A stretch of 64,000 nucleotides of DNA from Actinoplanes sichuanensis (GTDB lineage Bacteria > Actinomycetota > Actinomycetes > Mycobacteriales > Micromonosporaceae): contig NZ_AP028461.1 in NCBI RefSeq assembly GCF_033097365.1, positions 6,944,001 to 7,008,000 of the forward strand, written 5' to 3'. The position numbers were made by a program, and so were the translations under genes. The notes below the pieces were generated by a model. It saw nothing but the letters and a program-made list of their open reading frames with translations, did no database searches and was not told where the DNA came from. The first letter of the stretch is position 1. Each line of letters starts with the position of its first letter. Shown here in pieces: positions 16,756-24,999 of the stretch.

Positions 16756-18217
16756 CGATCTCGGGAATCTGCCGCTCGGCTCGTCCGCGGGCCTTCGCCA
16801 CGTACATCGCGGCGTCGGCACGGTGCAGGATGGTGTCGGTGTCGTCGTCGTTCTCGCGGGCCGCCACGCCGATGCTGACCCCGATGGTGACGGTCTCGGC
16901 ACCGATGCGGAACGGTTGGGTCAACCGGTCCCGGAGCCGGTCCACGAGAACGTCGACCGTGTCGGTGTCCGGGGCGAGCAGGATCGCGAATTCGTCGCCG
17001 CCGAGGCGGGCCACCAGGTCGATGGTGCGGGTCTCGGCGCGCAGCCGGGCCGCCACCTCGGTCAGCAGGAGGTCGCCGGCGGCGTGGCCGAGCCGGTCGT
17101 TTACCGGTTTGAAGCCGTCCAGGTCCAGGTAGAGCACGGTGAGCGGGCCGGTCGGCCGGTCCGCGGCGCGCTGGTGGAACAGGGCGCGGTTGGCGGCACC
17201 GGTCAACGGGTCGTGGTAGGCCAGGTGCCGCAGTTGTTCCTCGCGTTCGCGCAGTTCGGAGACGACCCGGTGCAGGTCGCGGCTGAGCGCCGAGTTGTCG
17301 CGCAGCGCGACCAGCTGGCGGGCCAGGACGAGCAGGACGACGGCACCGAGGACGGCCGCCGAGAACAGGTCGAGGTGGGCACCGGAGCCGACCCGGTCGA
17401 TGGCGGCGAGGATGGCCAGGGCGAGCGGAAAGTACGGCAGGTAGAGCAGCACCGGCAGGGTGGGGGCGGCCGTGCCGGGCCGCTGGGCCGGTGCCATCAC
17501 GGCGGCCAGGCCGAACAGCACGAACCCGGCGACCCAGCCGGTGTCGATGACGCTGCCGCAGGTGTACGAGCTGTGCTGGTTGAGGTAGGCGAACCCGAGG
17601 TCGGCGGTGCTGAACGAGATCGCGCCGGCGACGATCAGGGCGGCGCTGCGGCGGCGGCCCGGTTCGGCGTGCGGGAGCAGGATCAGGGCGACCGCGCCGA
17701 TCAGCACGTCGCCGAGCGGGTACGCGGCCGACACCGCCTTGGCCAGCGGGGTGAGGTTGCCCGCCCGGTAGACCGACTCCAGGACGAACACCCAGCTGAG
17801 GAAGAGCAGGGAACCGGCGATGACGAGCCCGTCGAGGACGACCCGGAGCAGGCCGCGGCGGACCCCGAGGAAGGCGATCAGGGCGGTGACCGTGCACGGG
17901 ACGATGAACAGGAACCCGAAGTCGCCGATGTTCGGGAACGGGGCGGTGACCTGCCGGATCGACACGTAGTAGGCCCACGTCGACTCGCCGAACGCCCAGC
18001 CGGTCATACCGACGGCCAGGACCGCCCAGGCCAGGCGGGAGCGGCCGGCGCCGCGGCGGGCGGTGAGCACCGAGGCGACCGCGGCGAACAGCGCGGACAG
18101 GATGAGCACGGTGACGCTGAAGTCGGTGGCCGCCTGTGACCCGGACGGCAGTGCGCGAAGCACGGCGAAATGCCCGACGACCAGGGCGGCGCCGAGCAGC
18201 ACGAGAAGCATCGGCAT
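16748..18217 (-). CDS. Membrane-bound diguanylate cyclase (GGDEF) with multi-pass sensor domain
   Basis: 489 aa. Residues 1-310 contain eight to ten hydrophobic helices (for example LLVLLGAALVVGHFAVL, FSVTVLILSALFAAVASVL, VLGAVVLLVLARQLVAL), forming an integral membrane sensor without a recognised ligand motif. A short coiled coil (HRVVSELREREEQLRHL) leads into GGDEF (about 330-489) with AYHDPLTGAANRALF and the active loop GGDEF near 408. RTID lies five residues before the loop, a proper RxxD inhibitory site. It should make c-di-GMP at the membrane under product feedback, unlike its convergent neighbour. Confidence 0.9.
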   Translation of the reverse strand: MPMLLVLLGAALVVGHFAVLRALPSGSQAATDFSVTVLILSALFAAVASVLTARRGAGRSRLAWAVLAVGMTGWAFGESTWAYYVSIRQVTAPFPNIGDFGFLFIVPCTVTALIAFLGVRRGLLRVVLDGLVIAGSLLFLSWVFVLESVYRAGNLTPLAKAVSAAYPLGDVLIGAVALILLPHAEPGRRRSAALIVAGAISFSTADLGFAYLNQHSSYTCGSVIDTGWVAGFVLFGLAAVMAPAQRPGTAAPTLPVLLYLPYFPLALAILAAIDRVGSGAHLDLFSAAVLGAVVLLVLARQLVALRDNSALSRDLHRVVSELREREEQLRHLAYHDPLTGAANRALFHQRAADRPTGPLTVLYLDLDGFKPVNDRLGHAAGDLLLTEVAARLRAETRTIDLVARLGGDEFAILLAPDTDTVDVLVDRLRDRLTQPFRIGAETVTIGVSIGVAARENDDDTDTILHRADAAMYVAKARGRAERQIPEIVS

Positions 18218-18314
18218 GTCCGCCTCCGTCGTGACCGGTTACCGGCCCCAGGGTGCCGGGGCCGGGTTGCGGACGGGGTATCAGTACGGGTGCAGCCGAC
18301 CGTACGATCTTGCG

Positions 18315-19346
18315 ATGTTCTTCCTCGCCCGTTACGTGATCCGTCGCGTCATCGGCGGCCCGTTGCCGCCGACGCCCGAATTCGACGCCGACGTGGACCT
18401 GATGATCAAGGACTCGGTGTTGCGGGACGCGCGGGCCTGGTTGCTGCGCGACGGCGACTGGCGGGTCGCGAAACAGGCGATCGAGGCGGCCGGTACGGAC
18501 TGGGCGCTGCGCGGCTACCGGCTCGGTGTCTTCGCCGGTCTGGCCGACGACGACGACACGTGGTTCGACGCGTGGGCGCGGGCCGAGCCGTCGGATCCGT
18601 CGGTGGCGATGATCTGGGCGAAGGTGCTCGCCGGCCGGGCCGGTCGGGCCCGGGGCGGCGCGGTCGCGGCGAAACTGTCGGCCGAGCAGATCCACAGCTT
18701 CCACACGCTGTCGGAGAAGGCGGCCGAGGCCGGTCTGCGTGCGCTGGAGCTGGCCGACCCGCGCGATCCGGGCCCGCTGATCCGGCTGATGTCGGCGTGT
18801 TTCGCGGCCGGGGCGGACCCGTTGAACGAGCTCTACTTCGAGGCGCAGCGACGCGACCCGCACAACTTCGACATGCACGAGCTGGCGGTCATCCTGCGGT
18901 GCCAGAAGTGGTACGGCTCGCACGAGCAGATGTTCGAGATCGCACGGGCCGCGGCCGAGGGTGCGCCGGCCGGGCACAAGACCGTACTGCTGCCGTTGAA
19001 GGCTCATTTCGAGTACGCGATGCGCGAGTTCGCCTGGGAGGACCGCAGCGACGAGTCGCAGAAGGCGGTCCGGAGATATTTCCGCCGGCCCGAGGTGCAG
19101 CGGGACATCGACGGGTGGATCACCAAGTTCCGGTCCGCGCCGCCCACGTCCGAGCAGCTGTCGCAGGTCCGGCAGTGGATGGCGGTCTACTACAGCCTGA
19201 TCGGCCGCCGGAAGGACGCGAAGGTCGTCTTCGACGAGCTGGGTCCGTACGTGAGCCGCTTCAACGAGTGGGGCTGGTTCTGGGGCGACATGGAGTACGG
19301 CTACCTGAAGAGCTGGTGGTGGGCGAACGGCGTCGGTGGCGTCTGA
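18315..19346 (+). CDS. Conserved hypothetical, helical (TPR-like) protein
   Basis: 343 aa, no signal peptide. I do not recognise the family by name. The sequence is almost all helical, with aromatic-rich segments (YVIRRVIGGPLPPTPEF, QRRDPHNFDMHELAVILRCQKWYGSHEQMFEIARAAAEG, WMAVYYSLIGRRKDAKVVFDELG), which resembles tetratricopeptide-like repeats. The C-terminus is strongly Trp-rich (WGWFWGDMEYGYLKSWWW). Comparable proteins are seen in Actinoplanes and Streptomyces relatives (inference). Divergent from the membrane GGDEF gene and ending one base before the convergent alcohol dehydrogenase gene. Confidence 0.7.
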   Translation: MFFLARYVIRRVIGGPLPPTPEFDADVDLMIKDSVLRDARAWLLRDGDWRVAKQAIEAAGTDWALRGYRLGVFAGLADDDDTWFDAWARAEPSDPSVAMIWAKVLAGRAGRARGGAVAAKLSAEQIHSFHTLSEKAAEAGLRALELADPRDPGPLIRLMSACFAAGADPLNELYFEAQRRDPHNFDMHELAVILRCQKWYGSHEQMFEIARAAAEGAPAGHKTVLLPLKAHFEYAMREFAWEDRSDESQKAVRRYFRRPEVQRDIDGWITKFRSAPPTSEQLSQVRQWMAVYYSLIGRRKDAKVVFDELGPYVSRFNEWGWFWGDMEYGYLKSWWWANGVGGV

Positions 19347-19347
19347 G

Positions 19348-20319
19348 CTAGGGGACGATGACGGCCCGGCCGGTGAGCCCGCCGGAGGCGAGCTCGGCGT
19401 AGGCCCGGTCGATCTCGCCCAACCCGAACTCCACCACCTGGTTGCGGATCAACCCGGCCCCGGCCAGGGCGATCACCTCCTGCGCGTCGGCGATCGACGA
19501 CCCCTGGAAGGTGAACACCTCACCGTCGCGGGGCAGGGTGGAGAACCACGGTCCGCGCAACCGGCCGTCGGCCGAGCCGATCAGGCCGTACGCGCCGCCG
19601 GTGCGGACCGCCGCGATGCCTGCCGCGATCGTCTCGTCGGTGCCGACGAAGTCGAGGACCACGTCGGCCTTTCCGGACACCTCCGGCACACCGGAGTGCG
19701 CCCCGATCTCGGCCGCGTAGGACAGCCGGGCCGGCAGCGGGTCCACGGCGACGACCCGGGCCGCGGTCAGTACCCGCACGAACTGGATGGCGAACGCGCC
19801 CAGCCCACCGGCGCCGATCACGACGACGGTGCCGCCGGCCGGGATCCGGGGCAGGGCCCGCCGCACCGCGTGATAGGCGGTCGCGCCGGCGTCGGTCAGC
19901 GGACCGGCGTGCCGCGGGTCCAGGGCACCGAGCGGGAGCAGCGCCCGCCGGTCGGCGACCAGCACGAACTGCGCCAGGCCGCCGTCGCGCCCGTAACCCC
20001 GCCCGGCCCTCCCGTGGGGGCAGCCGCTGTCCTGGCCGCGCACGCAGTATCGGCAGACGCCGCACGACGTCGGTGAGACCAGCGCGACCGGTTCGCCGGT
20101 GCCGTCGATCCAGCCGGCGACCTCGTGGCCCAGCGTGAACGGCATCGACCAGCCGAGCTGTTCGCCGACGGCGGCCGGGAGGTGCCGCATGGTCAGGTCG
20201 GAGCGGCACAGCCCGCAACCGGCCACCCGCACCAGCGTCTCCCCCGGCCCCGGCACCGGATCCGGCACCTCGACGAGTTTCGGTGGCGCGCCCCAGTCAG
20301 TCATCCGATAGGCCAGCAC
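19348..20319 (-). CDS. Zinc-dependent alcohol dehydrogenase (MDR), KstR-box controlled
   Basis: 323 aa. Catalytic zinc ligands are in GCGLCRSD (Cys) and LGHEVAG (His-Glu), and the four structural-zinc cysteines lie in SCGVCRYCVRGQDSGC (about residues 85-100). The Rossmann motif VVIGAGGLGAFAIQF is near 168, followed by VVAVDP, so NAD is the likely cofactor. GTG 20319 gives the family-typical N-terminus AYRMTDWGAPPKLVEVP; ATG 20304 is the alternative. A near-consensus KstR box lies 11 bp upstream. A plausible job is oxidation of the C26 alcohol formed by CYP125 (inference). Confidence 0.88.
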   Translation of the reverse strand: MLAYRMTDWGAPPKLVEVPDPVPGPGETLVRVAGCGLCRSDLTMRHLPAAVGEQLGWSMPFTLGHEVAGWIDGTGEPVALVSPTSCGVCRYCVRGQDSGCPHGRAGRGYGRDGGLAQFVLVADRRALLPLGALDPRHAGPLTDAGATAYHAVRRALPRIPAGGTVVVIGAGGLGAFAIQFVRVLTAARVVAVDPLPARLSYAAEIGAHSGVPEVSGKADVVLDFVGTDETIAAGIAAVRTGGAYGLIGSADGRLRGPWFSTLPRDGEVFTFQGSSIADAQEVIALAGAGLIRNQVVEFGLGEIDRAYAELASGGLTGRAVIVP

Positions 20320-20330
20320 GCCTTACAGAG

Positions 20331-20344
20331 TGGAACCTGTTATC
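20331..20344. promoter_or_regulatory. KstR-type box (one mismatch) before the alcohol dehydrogenase
   Basis: TGGAACCTGTTATC fits TnnAACnnGTTnnA except for the last position (C for A). It lies 11 bp upstream of the alcohol dehydrogenase GTG. Confidence 0.72.
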
Positions 20345-20375
20345 GCACTCGGTCAAGGAGAGATTGACCGGAAAC

Positions 20376-20389
20376 TAGAACGAGTTCTA
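20376..20389. promoter_or_regulatory. KstR-type box before the Rv3531c-like operon
   Basis: TAGAACGAGTTCTA, a perfect TnnAACnnGTTnnA palindrome, 11 bp before the start of the 20401 gene. Together with the 20331 site it gives each divergent promoter its own box. Confidence 0.9.
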
Positions 20390-20400
20390 TTGTCGAGGGC

Positions 20401-21531
20401 GTGCTCACCACACCGTTCGCGGAAGCGATCCAGGAGGCCGAGCGGGTCATCACCGGTGCCCCGCACGTGCGCGACGAACTCGACCTCGTCGAGGGCTACG
20501 ACTATCTGGCCGGCAGCATCCGTGCGTCGGTGCAGATGGCGTGGGCGTACCAGCGGGACTTCCCCTATTTCGTCCGTTCCACCGGCCCGTACACGAAGAT
20601 GGGCCTGGACAACCCGGACACCCTGTACTTCCACGCGTGGCTGCGCGACGACGCCGAATATGTGATCACCGGCGAGCGCGGCAGCACGGTGGACCTGAGT
20701 TTCCAGATCCTCGACGGCGACTACTCGCCGATCCAGGTGCCGGGCAGTCTGGCCGCCTTCGACGACCGGGAGATCGAGATCGGGCCGGACGGTTCGTTCC
20801 GGATGTTCCTCGGGCCGGGCCTGAAGGGCGCCGGGATGCTCGTGGTCCGGGAGGTCTTCAGCGACTGGGCCGCCGAGCGGCCCGGGATGCTGCGCATCCA
20901 GCGTGCGGACCGGACCGGTGCGGCCCCACCTCCCCCCACGCTGGATGCGCTGACCAAGCGGTACGGCGTGGCCGGAAAGATCCTGATCAGCCGGCTGCGC
21001 ACGTTCCTCGCCTTCGCCGAGCGTTTCTACCTCGGGCTGCCGGTCAACACGCTCACCGCACCACGGTCCACTCCGGGCGGTCTGACCACGCAGTTCTCCT
21101 CGGTCGGGCACTACGACCTCGACGACGACCAGGCGATGGTCGTCACCGTCCCGGTCAGCGACGCCCCCTACCAGGGCATTCAGCTCGGGAGCATGTGGTA
21201 CGTGTCGCTGGACTACATCAACCACCAGACCAGCCTCACGCGCGACCAGGCGCAGATCGACCCGGACGGCATGATCCGCTACGTGATCAGCGAGCGGAAC
21301 CCGGGCGTCGCGAACTGGCTGGAACGCACCGGGCACCGCCGCGGCTACGTGCAGTTGCGCTGGCAGCGGCTGTCCCGGGAACTCACCGCCGACGACGGGC
21401 CGAAAGTCGATCTCGTGGCCGTCGACGACCTGCCGAAACTGCTGCCGCACTACAAGCGGGTCGGGCCGGAGGCGTGGCGGGAACGGATCGCCGCCCGACA
21501 GGCCGCGGTCGCGGCCCGGATGCTGGGCTGA
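20401..21531 (+). CDS. Conserved hypothetical protein, Rv3531c-like, first gene of a KstR-box operon
   Basis: 376 aa from GTG 20401, only 11 bp after a perfect KstR box. No signal peptide or membrane segment. Recognisable blocks are YDYLAGSIRASVQMAWAYQRDFP, KMGLDNPDTLYFHAWL, VVTVPVSDAPYQGIQLGSMWYVSLDYINHQTSLT and YVISERNPGVANWLERTGHRRGYVQLRW. These fit a beta-rich DUF1214-like family of unknown chemistry. M. tuberculosis Rv3531c has this size and the same neighbours (SDR, then sulfotransferase-like). It may bind or modify a sterol intermediate, but no catalytic motif is evident. Confidence 0.75.
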   Translation: MLTTPFAEAIQEAERVITGAPHVRDELDLVEGYDYLAGSIRASVQMAWAYQRDFPYFVRSTGPYTKMGLDNPDTLYFHAWLRDDAEYVITGERGSTVDLSFQILDGDYSPIQVPGSLAAFDDREIEIGPDGSFRMFLGPGLKGAGMLVVREVFSDWAAERPGMLRIQRADRTGAAPPPPTLDALTKRYGVAGKILISRLRTFLAFAERFYLGLPVNTLTAPRSTPGGLTTQFSSVGHYDLDDDQAMVVTVPVSDAPYQGIQLGSMWYVSLDYINHQTSLTRDQAQIDPDGMIRYVISERNPGVANWLERTGHRRGYVQLRWQRLSRELTADDGPKVDLVAVDDLPKLLPHYKRVGPEAWRERIAARQAAVAARMLG

Positions 21532-21535
21532 GCCG

Positions 21536-22297
21536 ATGCTGCTCGACGGCAAGGTGGTGATCGTCGCCGGAGTGGGGCCGGGGCTGGGCGCATCGGTCGC
21601 GGCGCGGGCCGCCGGGCAGGGCGCCTCGGTGGTGCTCGCCGCCCGTACCCCGGAGATCTTGAATGATCTCGCCGGGAAGACCGGCGGGCTCGCGGTGCCC
21701 ACCGATCTGACCGACGACGCCGCCGTGCAACGGCTGGTCGACGCCGCCGTGCAACGGTTCGGGCGGATCGACGCGCTCGTGCACAACGCGTTCGCAATGC
21801 CGCCGATGCAGAGTCTCGGCAAAGTGGATCTGGCCGACGTGGGGACGTCGTTCGAGGTCAACGTGCTCGCCGCGCTGCGCACGATCAGACATGTCACGCC
21901 GGCCCTGATCGAGTCGCGGGGCGCGATCGTGGTGGTCAACTCGGCGGTGCTGCGGCACTCCCGACGGCCCTTCGGGCCCTACAGGCTGACCAAGGCCGCG
22001 CTTCTCGCGGCGACGCAGAATCTCGCGAGCGAGCTCGGACCCAAGGGGGTACGGGTGAACTCGGTCGCCCCGGGCTGGATCTGGGCCGACCAGTTGCGTG
22101 GGTGGTTCGAGTTCCAGGGGGTGCAGCGCGGGGTGCCGGCGCGGCAGATCTACGACGAGGTCGCCGCGACCACCGACCTGCGGCGGCTGCCCGAACCCGA
22201 CGAGATCGCCGACGCCATCCTGTTCCTCGCCTCGGACATGGCACGCGGCATCACCGGCGCCTGCCTCGACGTGAACTGCGGGGAGTTCCACCATTGA
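21536..22297 (+). CDS. SDR-family oxidoreductase, Rv3530c-like
   Basis: 253 aa. Cofactor motif GVGPGLGASVA near residue 11 (Gly-rich loop, with Pro in place of the usual second Gly spacing). The NNAG position reads HNAFAMPP, a variant common in this subgroup. Catalytic Ser is in VVVNSAVLRHS; the usual Tyr-x-x-x-Lys is YRLTKAALLA. The C-terminus ITGACLDVNCGEFHH is the SDR tail with Cys/Asn rather than DGG. It starts 4 bp after the Rv3531c-like gene and overlaps the TTG of the sulfotransferase gene. It is probably a hydroxysteroid or hydroxyacyl-CoA dehydrogenase; the substrate is unknown. Confidence 0.85.
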   Translation: MLLDGKVVIVAGVGPGLGASVAARAAGQGASVVLAARTPEILNDLAGKTGGLAVPTDLTDDAAVQRLVDAAVQRFGRIDALVHNAFAMPPMQSLGKVDLADVGTSFEVNVLAALRTIRHVTPALIESRGAIVVVNSAVLRHSRRPFGPYRLTKAALLAATQNLASELGPKGVRVNSVAPGWIWADQLRGWFEFQGVQRGVPARQIYDEVAATTDLRRLPEPDEIADAILFLASDMARGITGACLDVNCGEFHH

Positions 22298-23421
22298 CGA
22301 CCTCCGCGCGGACCGATGTCGGTGGCTTCGACGACCTGCACGCGTCGGCGAGCCGGCTCACCGGGCTGGACGACTTCGGGGGCGGTGACGACTACGCCGA
22401 CGGGCTGCGGGTGCTACTCCGGTCGTACGCCCAGGAAGCGGGTCTGACCCCCGCGGGCAGTAAGCGGACCCGCGGCCTGTTGCGCGGCGCTCTGGTCTCG
22501 CGCCTGCTCGCCGAAGCCGCCTGGCGGGAGTTTCCGCGGCACACGGCGGTGCGGATCGAGCGGCCGGTGTTCGTCACCGGCCTGCCGCGCACCGGCACCA
22601 CCGCACTGCACCGGCTGCTCACCGCCGACCCCGCGCATCAGGGCCCGGAACTGTGGCTGACCGAGATCCCGCAGCCGCGCCCACCGCGCGCCGAGTGGGA
22701 GTCGCACCCGGTCTTCCTCGCGCTGCGCGACGCGTATCGGAGCGTCGACTTCGCCGGGGTGCACCACATGGGACCGGAACAGGTCGAGGAGTGTTGGCGG
22801 CTGCTCTGCCAGTCGATGACGTCGGTGTCGTTCGAATGCACCGCGCACATTCCGGGCTATTCGGCCTGGCTCGATGCCCACGACTGGACCGCCGCCTACG
22901 CCCGGCACCGCCGCAACCTGCAGCTCATCGGCCTGCACGACCAGGACCGGCGGTGGGTGCTGAAGAACCCGAGCCACCTGTTCGCGCTGGACGCCCTGTT
23001 CGCGGCCTACCCGGACGCCGTCGTGATCCAGACACACCGCGAACCCGGCACCGTGATCGCGTCGGTGTGCAGCCTCAACGAACGCGCGTCGGCCGGCTGG
23101 TCGACGGTCTTCGCCGGGCCCGTCGTCGGGCAGGCGCAACTCTCGCTCTGGTCGCGCGGGCTGCGGCGCTTCCGCGCCGACCGCGCCCGGCACGATCCGT
23201 CGCGGTTCATCGACGTGCGCCACGCCGATCTGGCCGGCGATCCGATGGGCACCATCGAGATGATCTACGAGAGGCTGGGGTCGCGGTTGAGCGGTCCGGC
23301 CCGGATCGCGGTGCGCGAGGCGATTCTCCGGGGTACGCCCAAACCCGCGCACACCTACGATCTGGCCGCCTTCGGGCTCACCCCGGCGGACGTGGATCAG
23401 GCGTTCGACGGGCTTTCGTAA
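22294..23421 (+). CDS. Sulfotransferase-family protein, Rv3529c-like (TTG start)
   Basis: 375 aa. The 5'-phosphosulfate loop of PAPS-dependent sulfotransferases is present as VTGLPRTGTTALHRLL (about 84-99), and the 3'-phosphate region as VVIQTHREPGTVIASVCSL. TTG 22294 is chosen because GGGGAG (22280-22285) lies eight bases before it and the resulting ATTGA overlap couples it to the SDR. The trio of unknown protein, SDR and sulfotransferase matches Rv3531c-Rv3530c-Rv3529c in mycobacteria, where its sterol role is not settled. It could sulfate a sterol or use the fold for another reaction. Confidence 0.82.
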   Translation: MTTSARTDVGGFDDLHASASRLTGLDDFGGGDDYADGLRVLLRSYAQEAGLTPAGSKRTRGLLRGALVSRLLAEAAWREFPRHTAVRIERPVFVTGLPRTGTTALHRLLTADPAHQGPELWLTEIPQPRPPRAEWESHPVFLALRDAYRSVDFAGVHHMGPEQVEECWRLLCQSMTSVSFECTAHIPGYSAWLDAHDWTAAYARHRRNLQLIGLHDQDRRWVLKNPSHLFALDALFAAYPDAVVIQTHREPGTVIASVCSLNERASAGWSTVFAGPVVGQAQLSLWSRGLRRFRADRARHDPSRFIDVRHADLAGDPMGTIEMIYERLGSRLSGPARIAVREAILRGTPKPAHTYDLAAFGLTPADVDQAFDGLS

Positions 23422-23762
23422 GTTTCGAGATTGTGGTCCGTAACATTTTCGGACAACCTTCTTCGTTGTGCCATTGAAACGTTATCTAGCACGTCTTTCG
23501 CATGATCCGTCCCCGATATTGCTTCCGGTATGTTTCCGGAAGTTGTTGACACTGTGGCGCGGGCGACCTAATACTCGCTGGCGAGAGGAATCGCTGTCCG
23601 TCGATTCGCTTTCCTCGGTCGCCCCCCGCTCGCCTCCCCCACTCCGCTCGTCTCCCCGCTCCGCTCGTCTTCCCCACTCCGTTCGTCTCCCCCACTCCGT
23701 TCGTCTCTCCCACTCCGTTCGTCTCTCCCGCTCCGCTCGTCTCCCCCGAAGGACGAAATGCC
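23422..23762. other. Intergenic region with tandem repeat and promoter of the CE4 gene
   Basis: 341 bases without a gene. The first 150 bases are less GC-rich than their surroundings (TGGTCCGTAACATTTTCGGAC, TTGTTGACACTGTGGCGC) and could hold the deacetylase promoter, with TTGACA at about 23544-23549. The last 107 bases before the ribosome binding site are the 18-bp tandem repeat. No RNA gene is recognised. Confidence 0.6.
23641..23747. repeat. 18-bp tandem repeat, six copies, in the leader of the deacetylase gene
   Basis: Six units of the type ACTCCGTTCGTCTCCCCC (first copy 17 bp; the copies vary at 1-3 positions, mostly T/C changes) run from 23641 to 23747 and end right at the ribosome binding site GAAGGA (23748-23753). 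They would form a long pyrimidine-rich 5' leader. Confidence 0.92.
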
Positions 23763-24767
23763 ATGTCGAGAATTCCCATCGCCGGTCCCACCACGTGGCG
23801 GCGGTTCATGGCCGTCGCAGTGACCGCCGGGCTCGCCGCCGTCGGACTCGTGCTCGCCGACCCGGCCGCCACACCGTCCCGGGCCGCCGCCTGCAACGGC
23901 TACGTCGGCCTGACCTTCGACGACGGGCCGACCGCCGGCAACACCTCCAACCTGCTGGCGGCACTGCGCAACAACGGGCTGCGGGCCACCATGTTCAACC
24001 AGGGGCAGTACGCCGCGGCCAACCCGTCGCTCGTCCGGGCCCAGGTCGACGCCGGCATGTGGGTCGCCAACCACAGCTACACCCACCCGCACATGACCCA
24101 GCTCAGCCAGGCCAACATGGACTCGGAGATCTCCCGTACCCAGTCCGCGATCTCGGCGGCCGGCGGCGGCACGCCGAAACTGTTCCGCCCGCCCTACGGC
24201 GAGACCAACTCCACGCTGCGGTCGGTCGAGCAGCGATACGGGCTCACCGAGATCATCTGGGACGTCGACTCGGCCGACTGGAACAACGCCAGTACCGACG
24301 CGATCGTCGCCGCCGCGGCCCGGCTCACCAACGGCCAGGTCATCCTGATGCACGACTGGCCGGCCAACACGGTCGCCGCCATCCCGCGCATCGCCCAGGG
24401 CCTGGCCTCACGCGGCCTGTGCGCCGGCATGATCTCGCCGGCCACGGGACGGGCGGTCGCCCCCGACGGTTCCGGTGGAGGTGGCGGTGGCGGCGGGAGC
24501 GCTACCTGCACCGCAACGCTCTCCGCCGGGCAGTCGTGGGGCGACCGTTACAACCTGAACGTCGCCGTCACCGGCTCCGCCAACTGGACCGTGACCCTCA
24601 ACCTGCCGTCTCCCGCCAAGGTCATCAACACCTGGAACACCACGGCCACCTGGCCCTCGGCCCAGCAGATGGTCGCCAAACCGAACGGCAGCGGCAACAA
24701 CTTCGGCCTGACCGTGCAGCCCAACGGCAACTGGAACTGGCCGAGCGTCTCCTGCACGGCCACCTGA
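23763..24767 (+). CDS. Secreted polysaccharide deacetylase (CE4) with CBM2 cellulose/chitin-binding domain
   Basis: 334 aa. The signal peptide is about residues 1-41, cut near SRAAA. The NodB/CE4 domain (45-235) has TFDDGPT (catalytic and metal Asp pair), NHSYTHPHM (metal His-x3-5-His), RPPYGE and ILMHDW. A Gly-rich linker (about nine Gly near 240) leads to a C-terminal CBM2 ([18 protein letters not shown] to CTAT) with two cysteines at its ends and exposed Trp residues. It probably deacetylates xylan or chitin outside the cell. ATG 23763 has GAAGGA nine bases upstream; ATG 23758 is out of frame. A strong hairpin follows the gene. Confidence 0.92.
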   Translation: MSRIPIAGPTTWRRFMAVAVTAGLAAVGLVLADPAATPSRAAACNGYVGLTFDDGPTAGNTSNLLAALRNNGLRATMFNQGQYAAANPSLVRAQVDAGMWVANHSYTHPHMTQLSQANMDSEISRTQSAISAAGGGTPKLFRPPYGETNSTLRSVEQRYGLTEIIWDVDSADWNNASTDAIVAAAARLTNGQVILMHDWPANTVAAIPRIAQGLASRGLCAGMISPATGRAVAPDGSGGGGGGGGSATCTATLSAGQSWGDRYNLNVAVTGSANWTVTLNLPSPAKVINTWNTTATWPSAQQMVAKPNGSGNNFGLTVQPNGNWNWPSVSCTAT

Positions 24768-24799
24768 CCCACCCCACCACGATCCCCGTTCCCCGAATA

Positions 24800-24834
24800 G
24801 CGGCGCGGCGGCCCATCCCCGGCCGCCGCGCCGC
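24800..24834 (+). terminator. Hairpin terminator after the deacetylase gene
   Basis: Perfect 14-bp stem GCGGCGCGGCGGCC (24800-24813) with GGCCGCCGCGCCGC (24821-24834) and a 7-base loop, 33 bp after the stop and followed by GCCTTTCTCCC. Confidence 0.8.
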
Positions 24835-24999
24835 GCCTTTCTCCCGCCGCGCCCTTTCGCCACCCCACCCCGCCGTTCCTCACCCGCTCCCCGCTGCCCG
24901 CCGTTCGTCACCCGCCTCCCCGCGCCCCGCCTTCCGCCGCCTCGCCGGTGTCCTCGTTATCCGCTTTCGGCCTCGCGGCGGGCATGCCAGGCTCGCCGG

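Noticed and set aside
16713..19007. Very long open frame on the minus strand opposite the GGDEF and hypothetical genes
   Set aside because: Arg/Pro/Gly-rich composition without motifs; it is the antisense shadow of well-supported genes in GC-rich DNA.
23641..23747. 18-bp array considered as CRISPR or as replication origin iterons
   Set aside because: No unique spacers, no cas or rep genes, and the array ends exactly at a ribosome binding site.
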